Positions 1 to 6,347 of a stretch of 6,948 nt of DNA are shown here, piece after piece; within the stretch, counting starts at the first letter, position 1, and each line of letters starts with the position of its first letter. The notes below the pieces were generated by a model. The model saw nothing but the letters and a program-made list of their open reading frames with translations. It had not been told where the DNA came from and did not search any database. Source of the DNA: an uncultured bacterium (GTDB lineage: Bacteria; Planctomycetota; Planctomycetia; Pirellulales; UBA1268); contig CALGAS010000384.1 of assembly GCA_937959175.1 (NCBI GenBank), positions 1 to 6,948 of the forward strand. The letters are read 5' to 3'. Position numbers and translations under genes: made by a program.

Positions 1-89
1 CGCCCTGATCGGCGACGGGCTCGATCCGACGGCGGTCGACGGCGGCGACGGCGACCGCCGTCGGATCGAGCCCGTCGCCGATCAGAGCG
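1..89. repeat. Near-perfect inverted repeat at window edge
   Basis: Bases 5-38 and 52-85 are exact reverse complements (34 bp). Bases 1-3 also pair with 87-89, leaving one mismatch (4/86), so the arms are at least 38 bp and may continue past the edge. The 13-base centre is itself partly self-complementary. The repeat lies inside the 3' end of the DUF1559 reading frame. No terminator-like T-tract is visible. It could be a natural palindrome, but a fold-back chimera at a contig end is a serious alternative. Confidence 0.9.
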
Positions 90-964
90 TACCGCAGCAG
101 GATATCCCGATCGGTGTCGGTGGTGATCGGCTCGACATGGGCGTCGAGGAACACAAACTGCACGACGTCGGCATGGCGGCTGCCAAACTTCCGGGAGCTG
201 CGATCGTCCGGGGCCGCGGCCAGCCCGCGGTAGACGTCGCCGAAGAGGACGTCGGGGGTATCGGCCGGGAAAAAGGCGGTGTCGCCCTGCCGGCGGTGAG
301 TCATGTCGCCCCAGCGGGGATCAGCCGGTGGGATGTGCCGCTCGCCGACGGCGAAGGTCTTGCTGAGGCCGTCGCTGACCTGGCCGGGCCTGACCTTCGA
401 GAAGGTGAAAATCGGACCAGCCTGGCTGCCGTCGGGCGTGCCGTCTTCGGAGGAGTACATGAACCAGGCGCCGGCGTTGGCCGTGTAGTCGCCCCCGGCG
501 GCTGCCGCGAGCACCGGCGGCCGGCGGTTGTTGTTGTCGAAGTTGCGATCGGCGGCGGGACCACGGCGGCTCGGGCAGTAGTAGCCGGCCACCGGTGACC
601 GCATCGCCCGGGCGTTTCGGTCATCGAAGACCAGCGCGTCGGGCACCCAGGCGTCGAAGATCGCCTCCTCCTCAAGGTAGGGAAGCAGCCGGAAGGTCCA
701 GCCGTAGGTGTCGGGGTCGCGGGTGGTGCGGCCGGTGGGAAAAACTTTCCTGGTCGATTCATAGTTCATGATCGCCAGGCCGATCTGCTTGAGATGGTTG
801 CTGCACTGGGTTCGGCGGGCACTCTCACGGACGCTCTGGACGGCCGGCAGCAGGAGCCCGATCAGGGTGGCGATGATCGCGATCACGACCAAGAGCTCCA
901 CCAAGGTGAAAGCCGAGGCCGATCTCTCGTGTCGCACGGAAGGTCTGCAGGGGTGTTTACACAT
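1..964 (-). CDS. DUF1559 (prepilin-type N-terminus) protein, 3' end outside window
   Basis: 321 codons are visible from ATG 964-962 and no stop occurs before the edge. Residues 15-45 carry a type IV pilin-like leader: a short basic region, then a cleavage site of the A|FTLVE type (A18/F19, Glu at +5) and a hydrophobic helix up to LLLPAVQ. The stretch SARRTQCSNHLKQIGLA (about 48-64) is the usual DUF1559 continuation. Near the C-terminus the family's H-x9-DG motif appears as H264-x9-D274-A275, with Ala replacing Gly. This family is greatly expanded in planctomycetes; members are thought to be exported and pseudopilin-like, but their exact role is unknown. The reading frame was translated directly and codon use fits a real gene. 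The last ~28 residues (from about 294) fall in an inverted repeat and may not reflect the native C-terminus. The start has no good Shine-Dalgarno; see the promoter entry for a possible leaderless start. Confidence 0.93.
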   Translation of the reverse strand, partial: MCKHPCRPSVRHERSASAFTLVELLVVIAIIATLIGLLLPAVQSVRESARRTQCSNHLKQIGLAIMNYESTRKVFPTGRTTRDPDTYGWTFRLLPYLEEEAIFDAWVPDALVFDDRNARAMRSPVAGYYCPSRRGPAADRNFDNNNRRPPVLAAAAGGDYTANAGAWFMYSSEDGTPDGSQAGPIFTFSKVRPGQVSDGLSKTFAVGERHIPPADPRWGDMTHRRQGDTAFFPADTPDVLFGDVYRGLAAAPDDRSSRKFGSRHADVVQFVFLDAHVEPITTDTDRDILLRYALIGDGLDPTAVAVAAVDRRRIEPVADQG

Positions 965-970
965 GCCTTG

Positions 971-979
971 AGTTTACCA
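971..979 (-). promoter_or_regulatory. Possible extended -10 for the DUF1559 gene (leaderless)
   Basis: Read on the minus strand, TGGTAAACT occupies 979-971: a TGn extended element followed by TAAACT (compare TATAAT). The six bases CAAGGC separate it from ATG at 964, so the expected transcription start coincides with the A of the start codon. There is no convincing -35 at 17 bp spacing, and no usable Shine-Dalgarno. The call is inference from spacing alone. Confidence 0.3.
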
Positions 980-1100
980 CTGACGCATGGTTGGAAATCA
1001 TCATCGAGCCATAACAAGGACAGCGTTCCTGGCTGCCGCGGCGATGGCTCACCGGCGAGCTGTTGTCTCGGTGAAGTATCGGGCTCGTAGGGGGAAGCGA

Positions 1101-1106
1101 TACAAT
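1101..1106 (+). promoter_or_regulatory. Possible -10 (TACAAT) for the aldolase gene
   Basis: TACAAT differs from the TATAAT consensus at one base and sits in an AT-rich patch of otherwise GC-rich DNA. It would place transcription start near 1113, giving a leader of about 40 bases. The expected -35 position (1078-1083, ATCGGG) is not consensus-like, so an activator or a weak promoter is likely if this is real. Confidence 0.4.
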
Positions 1107-1141
1107 TACACCGGTAGTTGACCCGATCGCAGCCCGCCCCC

Positions 1142-1147
1142 GAGGAG
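1142..1147 (+). promoter_or_regulatory. Shine-Dalgarno GAGGAG for the aldolase gene
   Basis: GAGGAG ends five bases before the ATG at 1153. It fixes the start of the DHDPS-family gene and agrees with the usual N-terminus of the family (F-x-G-x-x-P-A-L-x-T-P). Confidence 0.75.
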
Positions 1148-1152
1148 TTCCG

Positions 1153-2088
1153 ATGAATCCCTTCCGTGGCTGCATGCCGGCCCTGATGACGCCCTGCGAT
1201 GCAGCCGGCACGCCCGACTTCGACGCCCTCGTCGCAACCGGCCGGGAGCTGATCGCCGCCGGCATGGCGGCGGTGGTCTACTGCGGCTCGATGGGCGACT
1301 GGCCGCTGCTCACCGACGGCCAGCGGCAGGAGGGCGTGGCCCGGCTGGTCGCCGCTGGGATTCCGGTGATCGTCGGCACAGGTGGCCAGAACCCGCGGCT
1401 GGCTGCGGCCCACGCCGCCCATGCCCGCAAAGTGGACGCAGCCGGGCTGATGGTGATTCCGCGGGTGCTCTCGCGGGCCGCTTCGCCCGCGGCCCAGCGG
1501 CAGCACTTCGCCGGGATCCTCGAGGCCGCGGGCGGCCTGCCGGCGGTGATCTACAACAGCCCGGCTTATGGATTCGAGACCAAGGCGCCGCTGTTCTTCG
1601 AACTGCGAGCCGAGTTTCCCAATCTCGTCGGCTTCAAGGAGTTTGGCGGAGCCGACTCGCTCACCGAGGCCGCCGAGCAGATCACCAGTGGTGACCCGGA
1701 CCTCTCGCTGATGGTGGGCGTCGATACGCAGGTCTTTCATGGCATCGTCCGCTGCGGCGCGGTCGGCGCGATCACCGGCGTGGGCAATGCCCTTCCCGGG
1801 CCGGTGCTCCGGCTGGTCGAACTCTGCCTCGCCGCCGCCGAGGGGGACGTCGCCGCCCGCCGGCTGGCCCTCGAACTCGCCGATGCCCTGGTCGTGCTTT
1901 CGACGTACGACGAAGGGCCCGATCTCGTCCTCTATTACAAGCACCTGATGGTGCTCGAGGGTCGGCCCGAATATGCCCACCAGCTCAACCCCGCCGACAG
2001 GCTCGCCGATAGCCAGCGGGACTTCCTGGAAAGTCAGTGGCGGCAGTTCCGCAGCTGGTGGGAATCCTGGCCGGGTCGCGACGGCTGA
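1153..2088 (+). CDS. DHDPS/N-acetylneuraminate lyase family class I aldolase
   Basis: A 311-aa protein with the (beta/alpha)8 DHDPS/NAL fold signature. It starts with FRGCMPALMTP, carries GSMGDW (45-50) where DapA has its GTTGE loop, the catalytic Tyr in YNSP (Tyr134), and the Schiff-base Lys in GFKEFGG (Lys162). Length is slightly above the ~290-300 aa of E. coli DapA or NanA. The DapA Arg that follows YNxPxR (binds the aspartate-semialdehyde carboxylate) is replaced by Tyr (YNSPAYG), so lysine biosynthesis is unlikely to be its job. From memory, the GSMGDWPLLTD / VIPRVLSR subgroup occurs in rhizobial and Brucella-like proteins and may include 1-pyrroline-4-hydroxy-2-carboxylate deaminase of hydroxyproline breakdown; this is a suggestion, not a call. 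No partner genes of that pathway are in the window. The gene is divergent from the DUF1559 gene and converges with glnA, so it is probably monocistronic. Confidence 0.93.
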   Translation: MNPFRGCMPALMTPCDAAGTPDFDALVATGRELIAAGMAAVVYCGSMGDWPLLTDGQRQEGVARLVAAGIPVIVGTGGQNPRLAAAHAAHARKVDAAGLMVIPRVLSRAASPAAQRQHFAGILEAAGGLPAVIYNSPAYGFETKAPLFFELRAEFPNLVGFKEFGGADSLTEAAEQITSGDPDLSLMVGVDTQVFHGIVRCGAVGAITGVGNALPGPVLRLVELCLAAAEGDVAARRLALELADALVVLSTYDEGPDLVLYYKHLMVLEGRPEYAHQLNPADRLADSQRDFLESQWRQFRSWWESWPGRDG

Positions 2089-2115
2089 GGCTCGCCGCGG
2101 GTCGGCCGGCCTCAG
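2085..2115. terminator. Weak hairpin between convergent genes
   Basis: CTGAGGC (2085-2091, overlapping the aldolase stop) pairs with GCCTCAG (2109-2115), 7 bp with a 17-base GC-rich loop. A competing stem can form between the two GCCTCAGGC copies at 2109 and 2127. No T-tract follows on either strand, so a role as shared terminator of the two convergent genes is only possible. Confidence 0.22.
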
Positions 2116-2141
2116 GCATCGAACCCGCCTCAGGCGTCGAA
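2109..2141. repeat. 18-bp-period tandem duplication over the glnA stop codon
   Basis: Bases 2109-2123 and 2127-2141 match at 14 of 15 positions. Read on the minus strand both copies encode Phe-Asp-Ala-stop in the same frame, and the only difference (GAC/GAT) is synonymous. The glutamine synthetase ends at the first copy; the second lies just downstream. Confidence 0.85.
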
Positions 2142-3542
2142 ATAGAGGCAGAACTCGTAGGGATGCGGCCGCAGCCGCATCGGGGCGATTTCACGGTCCC
2201 GCTTCCACTTCAGCCAGGTCGCGATCACGTCCTCGGTGAAGACGTCGCCGCGGAGCAGGAAGTCGGCATCGCGGGAGAGGGCCTCGCAGGCCTCGGCGAG
2301 CGAGGCCGGAGCCTTGGGGACGTTGGCCAGTTCCTCGGGCGGCATGTCGTAGATGTCGCGGTCGAGCGGGTCGCCGGGGTGAAGCTTGTTTTGGATGCCG
2401 TCGATCACCGCCATCAAAAGGGCGGCAAAGGCGAGGTAGGGGTTGCAGGTCGGATCGGGGCAGCGGAACTCGACCCGCTTGGTCTTGGGGCTCGTGGAAT
2501 ACATCGGAATCCGGCAGGCAGCCGAGCGGTTTCGCTGCGAGTAGGCGAGGTTGACGGGGGCCTCGTAGCCCGGAACCAGCCGCTTGTAGCTGTTGGTCGT
2601 CGGGTTGGTCAGGGCGAGCAGGGCGGGGGCATGACGGAGGATGCCGCCGATGGCATGGAGGCCCGTTTCGGAGAGGCCGGCATAGCCGGTGCCGGCGAAG
2701 AGCGGCTGCCCCTCCTTCCAGAGCGAGATGTGGGTGTGCATGCCGGAGCCGTTGTCGCCGAGAATCGGCTTGGGCATAAAGGTGGCGGTCTTGCCGTGAC
2801 GGCGGGCGACGTTGCGGACGATGTACTTGTAGAGGCACATCTGGTCGGCCATGCGGAGGAGTTCCTGATACCGCATGTCGATCTCGCCCTGTCCGCCACT
2901 GGCCACCTCGTGGTGCTGGGCCTCGACGTCGATCCCGCAGGCGATCATTGTCTGCATCATCTCGGTGCGGAGGTCCATCGTCTGGTCGGCCGGCGGACAG
3001 GGGAAGTAGCCCTCCTTGTGCCGAAGGGTGTAGCCGAGATTGGGACCAGCCTGGCGGCCCCGGTTCCACTCGCCCTCCGCCGAGTCGAGGTGGTAGAAGC
3101 CCTCATGCGGGTTCTGGTCGAACCGCACGTCGTCAAACACGAAGAACTCGGCCTCCGGGCCGATGAAGCAGGTGTCGGCGATGCCGGTGCTCTTGAGATA
3201 GTTGACCGCCTTGCGGGCCACGTTTCGCGGATCGCGGGAGTAATCCTCGCGGGTGATCGGATCCTGCACTTCGCAGATCATCACCAGCGTCGGCGTGGCG
3301 GCGAAAGGATCGATGAAGGTGGTGTCGGGCACCGGCACCAGGAGCATGTCGCTCTCGTTGATCGACTGCCAGCCGCGGATGCTCGAACCGTCGAAGCCGA
3401 GGCCATCCTCGAAGGTCTCCTCCTCGAGCTTGCCGACGGGAATCGTGAAATGCTGCCAGGCGCCGAAAAAATCGGCGAACCGCAGGTCGACGGCCTTCAC
3501 TTCCTTTTCACGGCAGAGCGCGAGGACTTCACGCGGCTTCAT
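2130..3542 (-). CDS. glnA: Type I glutamine synthetase
   Basis: A 470-aa protein (E. coli GlnA is 469 aa) that makes glutamine from glutamate, ammonia and ATP in the cytoplasm, probably as a dodecamer. Visible motifs: the N-terminal beta-grasp domain with DGSS (51-54, Asp51); the metal and substrate Glu residues E130 and E132 in GPEAEF; HHEVA with E212, then E220; NGSGMHTH with H269 and H271; NPTTNSYKRLVPG (313-325); and EFRCPDP with R360. Tyr398 in IYDMPPEE matches the adenylylated Tyr of the beta/gamma-type enzymes, so control by GlnE-type adenylylation is possible. The frame stays open upstream to 3695, but ATG 3542 is chosen because MKPREVLALCREKEVKAVDL aligns with the usual GSI N-terminus and CAGGAG (3557-3552) lies nine bases upstream. 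The extra 51 codons are Pro-rich and non-conserved. The gene stands alone, convergent with the aldolase. Confidence 0.98.
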   Translation of the reverse strand: MKPREVLALCREKEVKAVDLRFADFFGAWQHFTIPVGKLEEETFEDGLGFDGSSIRGWQSINESDMLLVPVPDTTFIDPFAATPTLVMICEVQDPITREDYSRDPRNVARKAVNYLKSTGIADTCFIGPEAEFFVFDDVRFDQNPHEGFYHLDSAEGEWNRGRQAGPNLGYTLRHKEGYFPCPPADQTMDLRTEMMQTMIACGIDVEAQHHEVASGGQGEIDMRYQELLRMADQMCLYKYIVRNVARRHGKTATFMPKPILGDNGSGMHTHISLWKEGQPLFAGTGYAGLSETGLHAIGGILRHAPALLALTNPTTNSYKRLVPGYEAPVNLAYSQRNRSAACRIPMYSTSPKTKRVEFRCPDPTCNPYLAFAALLMAVIDGIQNKLHPGDPLDRDIYDMPPEELANVPKAPASLAEACEALSRDADFLLRGDVFTEDVIATWLKWKRDREIAPMRLRPHPYEFCLYFDA

Positions 3543-3551
3543 CGGTGGGGG

Positions 3552-3574
3552 CTCCTGGGGGGCTCCCCATGATA
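3552..3574 (-). promoter_or_regulatory. Possible glnA -10 and Shine-Dalgarno
   Basis: On the minus strand TATCAT (3574-3569) matches the -10 consensus at five of six positions and predicts a start near 3562, with a leader of about 20 bases that contains CAGGAG (3557-3552). No good -35 is seen; the nearest candidate, TTCCTG, is 19 bp away. I recognise no clear nitrogen-regulator operator. Confidence 0.38.
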
Positions 3575-3706
3575 CGTCCGGGAGGGACGGTGGCAGGAAC
3601 GTGAGCCGGGGGGCGGGCACGTGGGGCGGGGCGAAGGTGGTTTGGGCTCGGCTTGGAGTGAACGCTCGGCGGGAATCGGGGGCGGGTAAGCCCAACGGCC
3701 CGCAGT

Positions 3707-3728
3707 CCCCCCGGCTCGCGCCGGGGGG
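3707..3728. terminator. Perfect 9-bp GC hairpin between the PE-like gene and glnA
   Basis: CCCCCCGGC (3707-3715), loop TCGC, then GCCGGGGGG (3720-3728). On the minus strand it lies about 55 bases beyond the stop of the phosphoesterase-like gene and well upstream of glnA, a sensible place for a terminator. However, the short T run (CTTT) follows it only on the plus strand, where no gene ends. It may instead be a copy of a dispersed planctomycete intergenic palindrome. Confidence 0.45.
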
Positions 3729-3748
3729 CTTTAATGTGGCGGGCGCGA

Positions 3749-3794
3749 GGCGAACGGCTACGGGGCGAGACGAGGCGAGCGGCTACGGGGCGGG
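3749..3794. repeat. 25-bp-period tandem repeat over a stop codon
   Basis: Bases 3749-3769 and 3774-3794 match at 19 of 21 positions, sharing the core CGGCTACGGGGCG. On the minus strand the upstream copy contains the TAG stop of the phosphoesterase-like gene (3785-3783); the second copy contains another TAG. The 25-base period is out of frame, so the second copy does not extend the protein. Confidence 0.8.
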
Positions 3795-4142
3795 GGTGAG
3801 GTGGGCCGTGTACCTGGTGCCGTGCTGGACGAGTTCCAGCCGGCCGGCGAGCAGGGCCCCAGCGAGATCGACGGCGTCCGGCCGAGCGGTCGGCTGGTAG
3901 CTGCCCGAGTCGACTCGCCTGGCGAAGCCGCGGCCGCCGGAGACCTCAGCCGCTTCGATGTCGAGCCAGGCGAGCCGGTGGGGGGGCAGGGGCTCCGCGG
4001 CCACGCCCTCGCCCCCGACGACGGGAACCTCGGCAAGCCGCCAGGTCTTGCAGGCTTCGGGCTCTTCGAGCAAGAGATCGAAGTGACGGCCGGTCGGATC
4101 GTCGGGATGGCCAGTGTGCTCGAGGAGGACGAACCGCGGCAT
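3783..4142 (-). CDS. Small LigD-type 3'-phosphoesterase-like protein (PF13298 type)
   Basis: A 119-aa protein resembling the N-terminal 3'-phosphoesterase domain of bacterial LigD, here as a stand-alone unit. In LigD this domain trims 3'-phosphate and ribonucleotide ends during non-homologous end joining. Residues that line up with the LigD metal site are His9 (FVLLEH), His20 and Asp22 (RHFDLLLE) and His55 (PPHRLAWLD), followed by the VSGGRG...VDSGSY segment (67-82). The Arg expected two residues after the Asp (HYDLR in LigD) is Leu24, so activity may be altered or lost. The ATG overlaps the thrS stop (TGATG) and has no Shine-Dalgarno, so translation probably depends on coupling to thrS. No ligase, polymerase or Ku gene is nearby. 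Family assignment is from motif memory; function in this organism is inferred. Confidence 0.82.
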   Translation of the reverse strand: MPRFVLLEHTGHPDDPTGRHFDLLLEEPEACKTWRLAEVPVVGGEGVAAEPLPPHRLAWLDIEAAEVSGGRGFARRVDSGSYQPTARPDAVDLAGALLAGRLELVQHGTRYTAHLTPAP

Positions 4143-6175
4143 CAGTAGTCGTCGTCGGCAGGCTCGCCGGCACCCTCTGCTGTCTGACCGGCGAAGGCGA
4201 GCGGCTTGGGCTTGTGGCGAACCGCCCGGCGGGCGTTCTCGTCGCGGAGCTGCTCGATCGCCGCATCGAGGCTCATCGCGCCCAGGTCGCCGTCGAGCCG
4301 ATCCCGCAGGCTGACGGTGCCCGCAGCCTCGTCCCGCGGGCCGCAGACGGCCATCATCGGAATCATCTCAAGTTGCGCCGCGCGAATCTTGGCGCCGAGC
4401 TTCTCGGCGGCCAGGTCGATGCCCGCCCGCAGCCCCGCCGCCTCCAGCCGCGCCTTGACGGCTTCTGCATAGGCGGTCGACTTCTCACTGACGGGAATCA
4501 CCCGCACCTGCTCCGGAGCGAGCCAGAGCGGGAAGGCCCCCGCAAAGTGCTCGATCAAGACGCCCACGAATCGTTCGAGGCTGCCCAGGGGTGCCCGGTG
4601 GATCATGACAGGGCGGTGCTTGGCGTTGTCGGCTCCGATGTATTCCAGATCGAACCGCTCCTCGCTCGGCAGGTTGTAGTCGAGTTGCACGGTGCCGAGC
4701 TGCCACTCGCGGCCGAGCGAGTCGTTGACGACGAAATCAATCTTGGGGCCGTAGAAGGCAGCCTCACCCGGCTCGGGCTCGCAGCCGGGCAGGTTCATCC
4801 GGCGGGCCACCCGCTCAATGGCCGCCTCAGCCTCGTCCCACCGTTCGGGCGGCCCGACGTACTTGTCGCTGGCAGGATCCCGGAAGCCGAGCCTGACGCG
4901 GAAGTTCTCGAAGGCCAGGCTCTCGAGGACCTTGAGGGTGAAGTCGATGCAGCCGGCGACCTCCTCCTCGACCTGCTCGGGCGTGCAGAAGATGTGGGCG
5001 TCGTCCTGCGTAAAGCCGCGGACCCGCGTCATCCCGCCGAGCTCACCCGACTGCTCGTAGCGGTAGACCGTGCCAAACTCCGCCAGCCGGATCGGCAGAT
5101 CCTTGTAACTGTGGGGCCGGGCTTTATAGATCATTGTGTGATGCGGGCAGTTCATCGGCTTGAGCAGATACTGCTCGTCGTCGCTCATCACGATCGGCTT
5201 GAACTGGCTGTCGGCGTAGTAGGGGTAGTGCCCGGAAATCTTGTAGAGGTCGACCTTGCCGATGTGGGGCGTGTAGACCGGCTCATAGCCTCGCGCGGCC
5301 AGCTCGTCGCGGACGAAGCTCTCGAGGGTCGCCCGCAGCCGCGCCCCTTTCGGCATCCAGAGGACGAGCCCCGAGCCGACCAGCGGGCTGGTGGTGAAGA
5401 GATCAAGCTGCTTGCCGAGCACGCGATGGTCCCGCTTGCGGGCCTCTTCAAGTGCCGCCAGGTGGGCATCGAGATCCTCTTGGGTGAACCAGGCGGTGCC
5501 GTAGAGCCGCTGCAGTTGCGGGTTGTTGGCGTCGCCCTTCCAGAAGGCGCCGGCGATGTTCATCAGCTTGAAGGCACCGATGCACTTCGGGCTCGGCACG
5601 TGCGGCCCGCGGCAGAGATCGACGAACTCTCCCTGCCGATAGAAGGAGAGGCTGGGGTAGGCGGCCAGGCCGGTCTCGATGTGCTCGGCCTTCAGGGGCT
5701 GGTTGAGCCCGCGGACGATCTCGGCGGCCTTCTCGCGAGGCACTTCGACCCGCTCAAAGGCCTCGTCGGCCTCGATGATCCGCCGCATCTCCGCCTCGAT
5801 CGCGGGGAGATCCTCATCGGTGATCGGGCGGGCGGCCCGCATGTCGTAGTAGAAACCGTGGCCGACAGTGGGGCCGAAGGCGAGCTCGACGCCCTCGAAG
5901 AGCCGCATCACGGCCCGGGCCATGACATGCGCCGCCGAGTGCCGCATCACCGGCAGGGCCCGCGGGTCGCCGGTGGGAAGCGGCTCCACGGTTGCGGTGC
6001 CCTCGGCCGGCAGGGGAGCGTCGAGGCCGACGAGCGTGCCGTCGAGCAGGGCGGCGACGGGGGCGTTTCTGCCCCTTTTTCCGCCGGCCGTGGCGGCGTC
6101 GCCGATGCAGTCGGCCACCGTCGCGGTGGCGGGAAGGTCACGGGTGGAGCCGTCTGGAAAGCGGACGGTGGGCAT
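4142..6175 (-). CDS. thrS: Threonyl-tRNA synthetase
   Basis: A 677-aa class II synthetase (E. coli 642 aa) that charges tRNA-Thr. Domains: TGS (about 1-65, MPTVRFPDGS), editing domain with H79xxxH83 and C188/H192 (DLCRGPH), catalytic core with zinc ligands C343 (MNCPHH), H394 (DDAHIF) and H526, motif 2 around EFGTVYRYEQSGELGGM, motif 3 HRAPLGSLERF, and a C-terminal anticodon-binding domain (about 550-655). A charged tail of about 25 residues (GEPADDDY at the end) extends past the usual C-terminus. All editing and catalytic residues I can check are present. The frame is open up to a TTG at 6262, but ATG 6175 is chosen because the TGS domain begins there; the upstream 29 codons show no family similarity. 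There is no Shine-Dalgarno. The stop overlaps the start of the phosphoesterase-like gene by one base, so the two are co-transcribed. Confidence 0.98.
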   Translation of the reverse strand: MPTVRFPDGSTRDLPATATVADCIGDAATAGGKRGRNAPVAALLDGTLVGLDAPLPAEGTATVEPLPTGDPRALPVMRHSAAHVMARAVMRLFEGVELAFGPTVGHGFYYDMRAARPITDEDLPAIEAEMRRIIEADEAFERVEVPREKAAEIVRGLNQPLKAEHIETGLAAYPSLSFYRQGEFVDLCRGPHVPSPKCIGAFKLMNIAGAFWKGDANNPQLQRLYGTAWFTQEDLDAHLAALEEARKRDHRVLGKQLDLFTTSPLVGSGLVLWMPKGARLRATLESFVRDELAARGYEPVYTPHIGKVDLYKISGHYPYYADSQFKPIVMSDDEQYLLKPMNCPHHTMIYKARPHSYKDLPIRLAEFGTVYRYEQSGELGGMTRVRGFTQDDAHIFCTPEQVEEEVAGCIDFTLKVLESLAFENFRVRLGFRDPASDKYVGPPERWDEAEAAIERVARRMNLPGCEPEPGEAAFYGPKIDFVVNDSLGREWQLGTVQLDYNLPSEERFDLEYIGADNAKHRPVMIHRAPLGSLERFVGVLIEHFAGAFPLWLAPEQVRVIPVSEKSTAYAEAVKARLEAAGLRAGIDLAAEKLGAKIRAAQLEMIPMMAVCGPRDEAAGTVSLRDRLDGDLGAMSLDAAIEQLRDENARRAVRHKPKPLAFAGQTAEGAGEPADDDY

Positions 6176-6281
6176 AGGGTGAGCAGCCGGAAAGCCAAGA
6201 AATGCCCCGCCTGATTCATGCGGGATAGTGGCAGGGTATCCGCGGCCGCGCTCGGCCCGCAAGCCGCGTTCGCTCCGGTTG

Positions 6282-6313
6282 GCGGCAGTCGTGCGATTCG
6301 CTTGACTGGCCGC
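6282..6313. repeat. Bulged hairpin between thrS and tRNA-Val
   Basis: GCGGCAGTC (6282-6290) pairs with GACT-g-GCCGC (6304-6313): nine base pairs with one bulged G and a 13-base loop that can form a further three pairs. It overlaps the tRNA -35 candidate and the predicted 5' end of a thrS transcript. It could be an operator or leader structure, or simply chance in GC-rich DNA. Confidence 0.55.
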
Positions 6314-6330
6314 ATTTTACGCGCGACACT
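6302..6330 (+). promoter_or_regulatory. Probable tRNA-Val promoter
   Basis: TTGACT (6302-6307) matches the -35 consensus at five of six positions. After exactly 17 bases comes GACACT (6325-6330), which keeps the key A at position 2 and the T at position 6 of the -10 box. Predicted start near 6337, about 11 bases before the mature tRNA. Confidence 0.5.
6314..6319 (-). promoter_or_regulatory. Possible thrS -10 (TAAAAT)
   Basis: On the minus strand TAAAAT matches the -10 consensus at five of six positions. It would start transcription near 6307 and give thrS a GC-rich leader of about 130 bases. No good -35 accompanies it. It lies within the spacer of the opposing tRNA promoter, so the two could interfere. 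Confidence 0.35.
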
Positions 6331-6347
6331 TGAGGTGCCGACTGTTC

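Noticed and set aside
301..762. Minus-strand 153-codon frame rich in Pro, Thr and Ser
   Set aside because: It lies inside the DUF1559 gene in another frame on the same strand; the DUF1559 frame carries the family motifs.
883..1980. A 365-codon minus-strand frame over the aldolase gene
   Set aside because: It overlaps both the aldolase and the DUF1559 start and has no recognisable domain.
2037..3572. A 511-codon plus-strand frame antisense to glnA
   Set aside because: The opposite strand encodes an unmistakable glutamine synthetase; the antisense product has repetitive Gly/Val/Glu/His composition typical of shadow frames.
3543..3695. N-terminal extension of glutamine synthetase by 51 codons
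   Set aside because: The extension is Pro-rich and unconserved, and ATG 3542 has a Shine-Dalgarno and matches the normal family start.
4214..6214. A 666-codon open frame on the plus strand antisense to thrS
   Set aside because: It mirrors a strongly conserved synthetase. The long open frame is a by-product of GC-rich codon use, and the translation shows no family motif.
6176..6262. N-terminal extension of ThrRS from a TTG codon
   Set aside because: The TGS domain begins at ATG 6175; the upstream codons have no family similarity.
6176..6307. T-box riboswitch upstream of thrS
   Set aside because: No T-box core sequence (TGGNACCGCG-like) and no terminator/antiterminator pair are visible, and T-boxes are not expected in this group.
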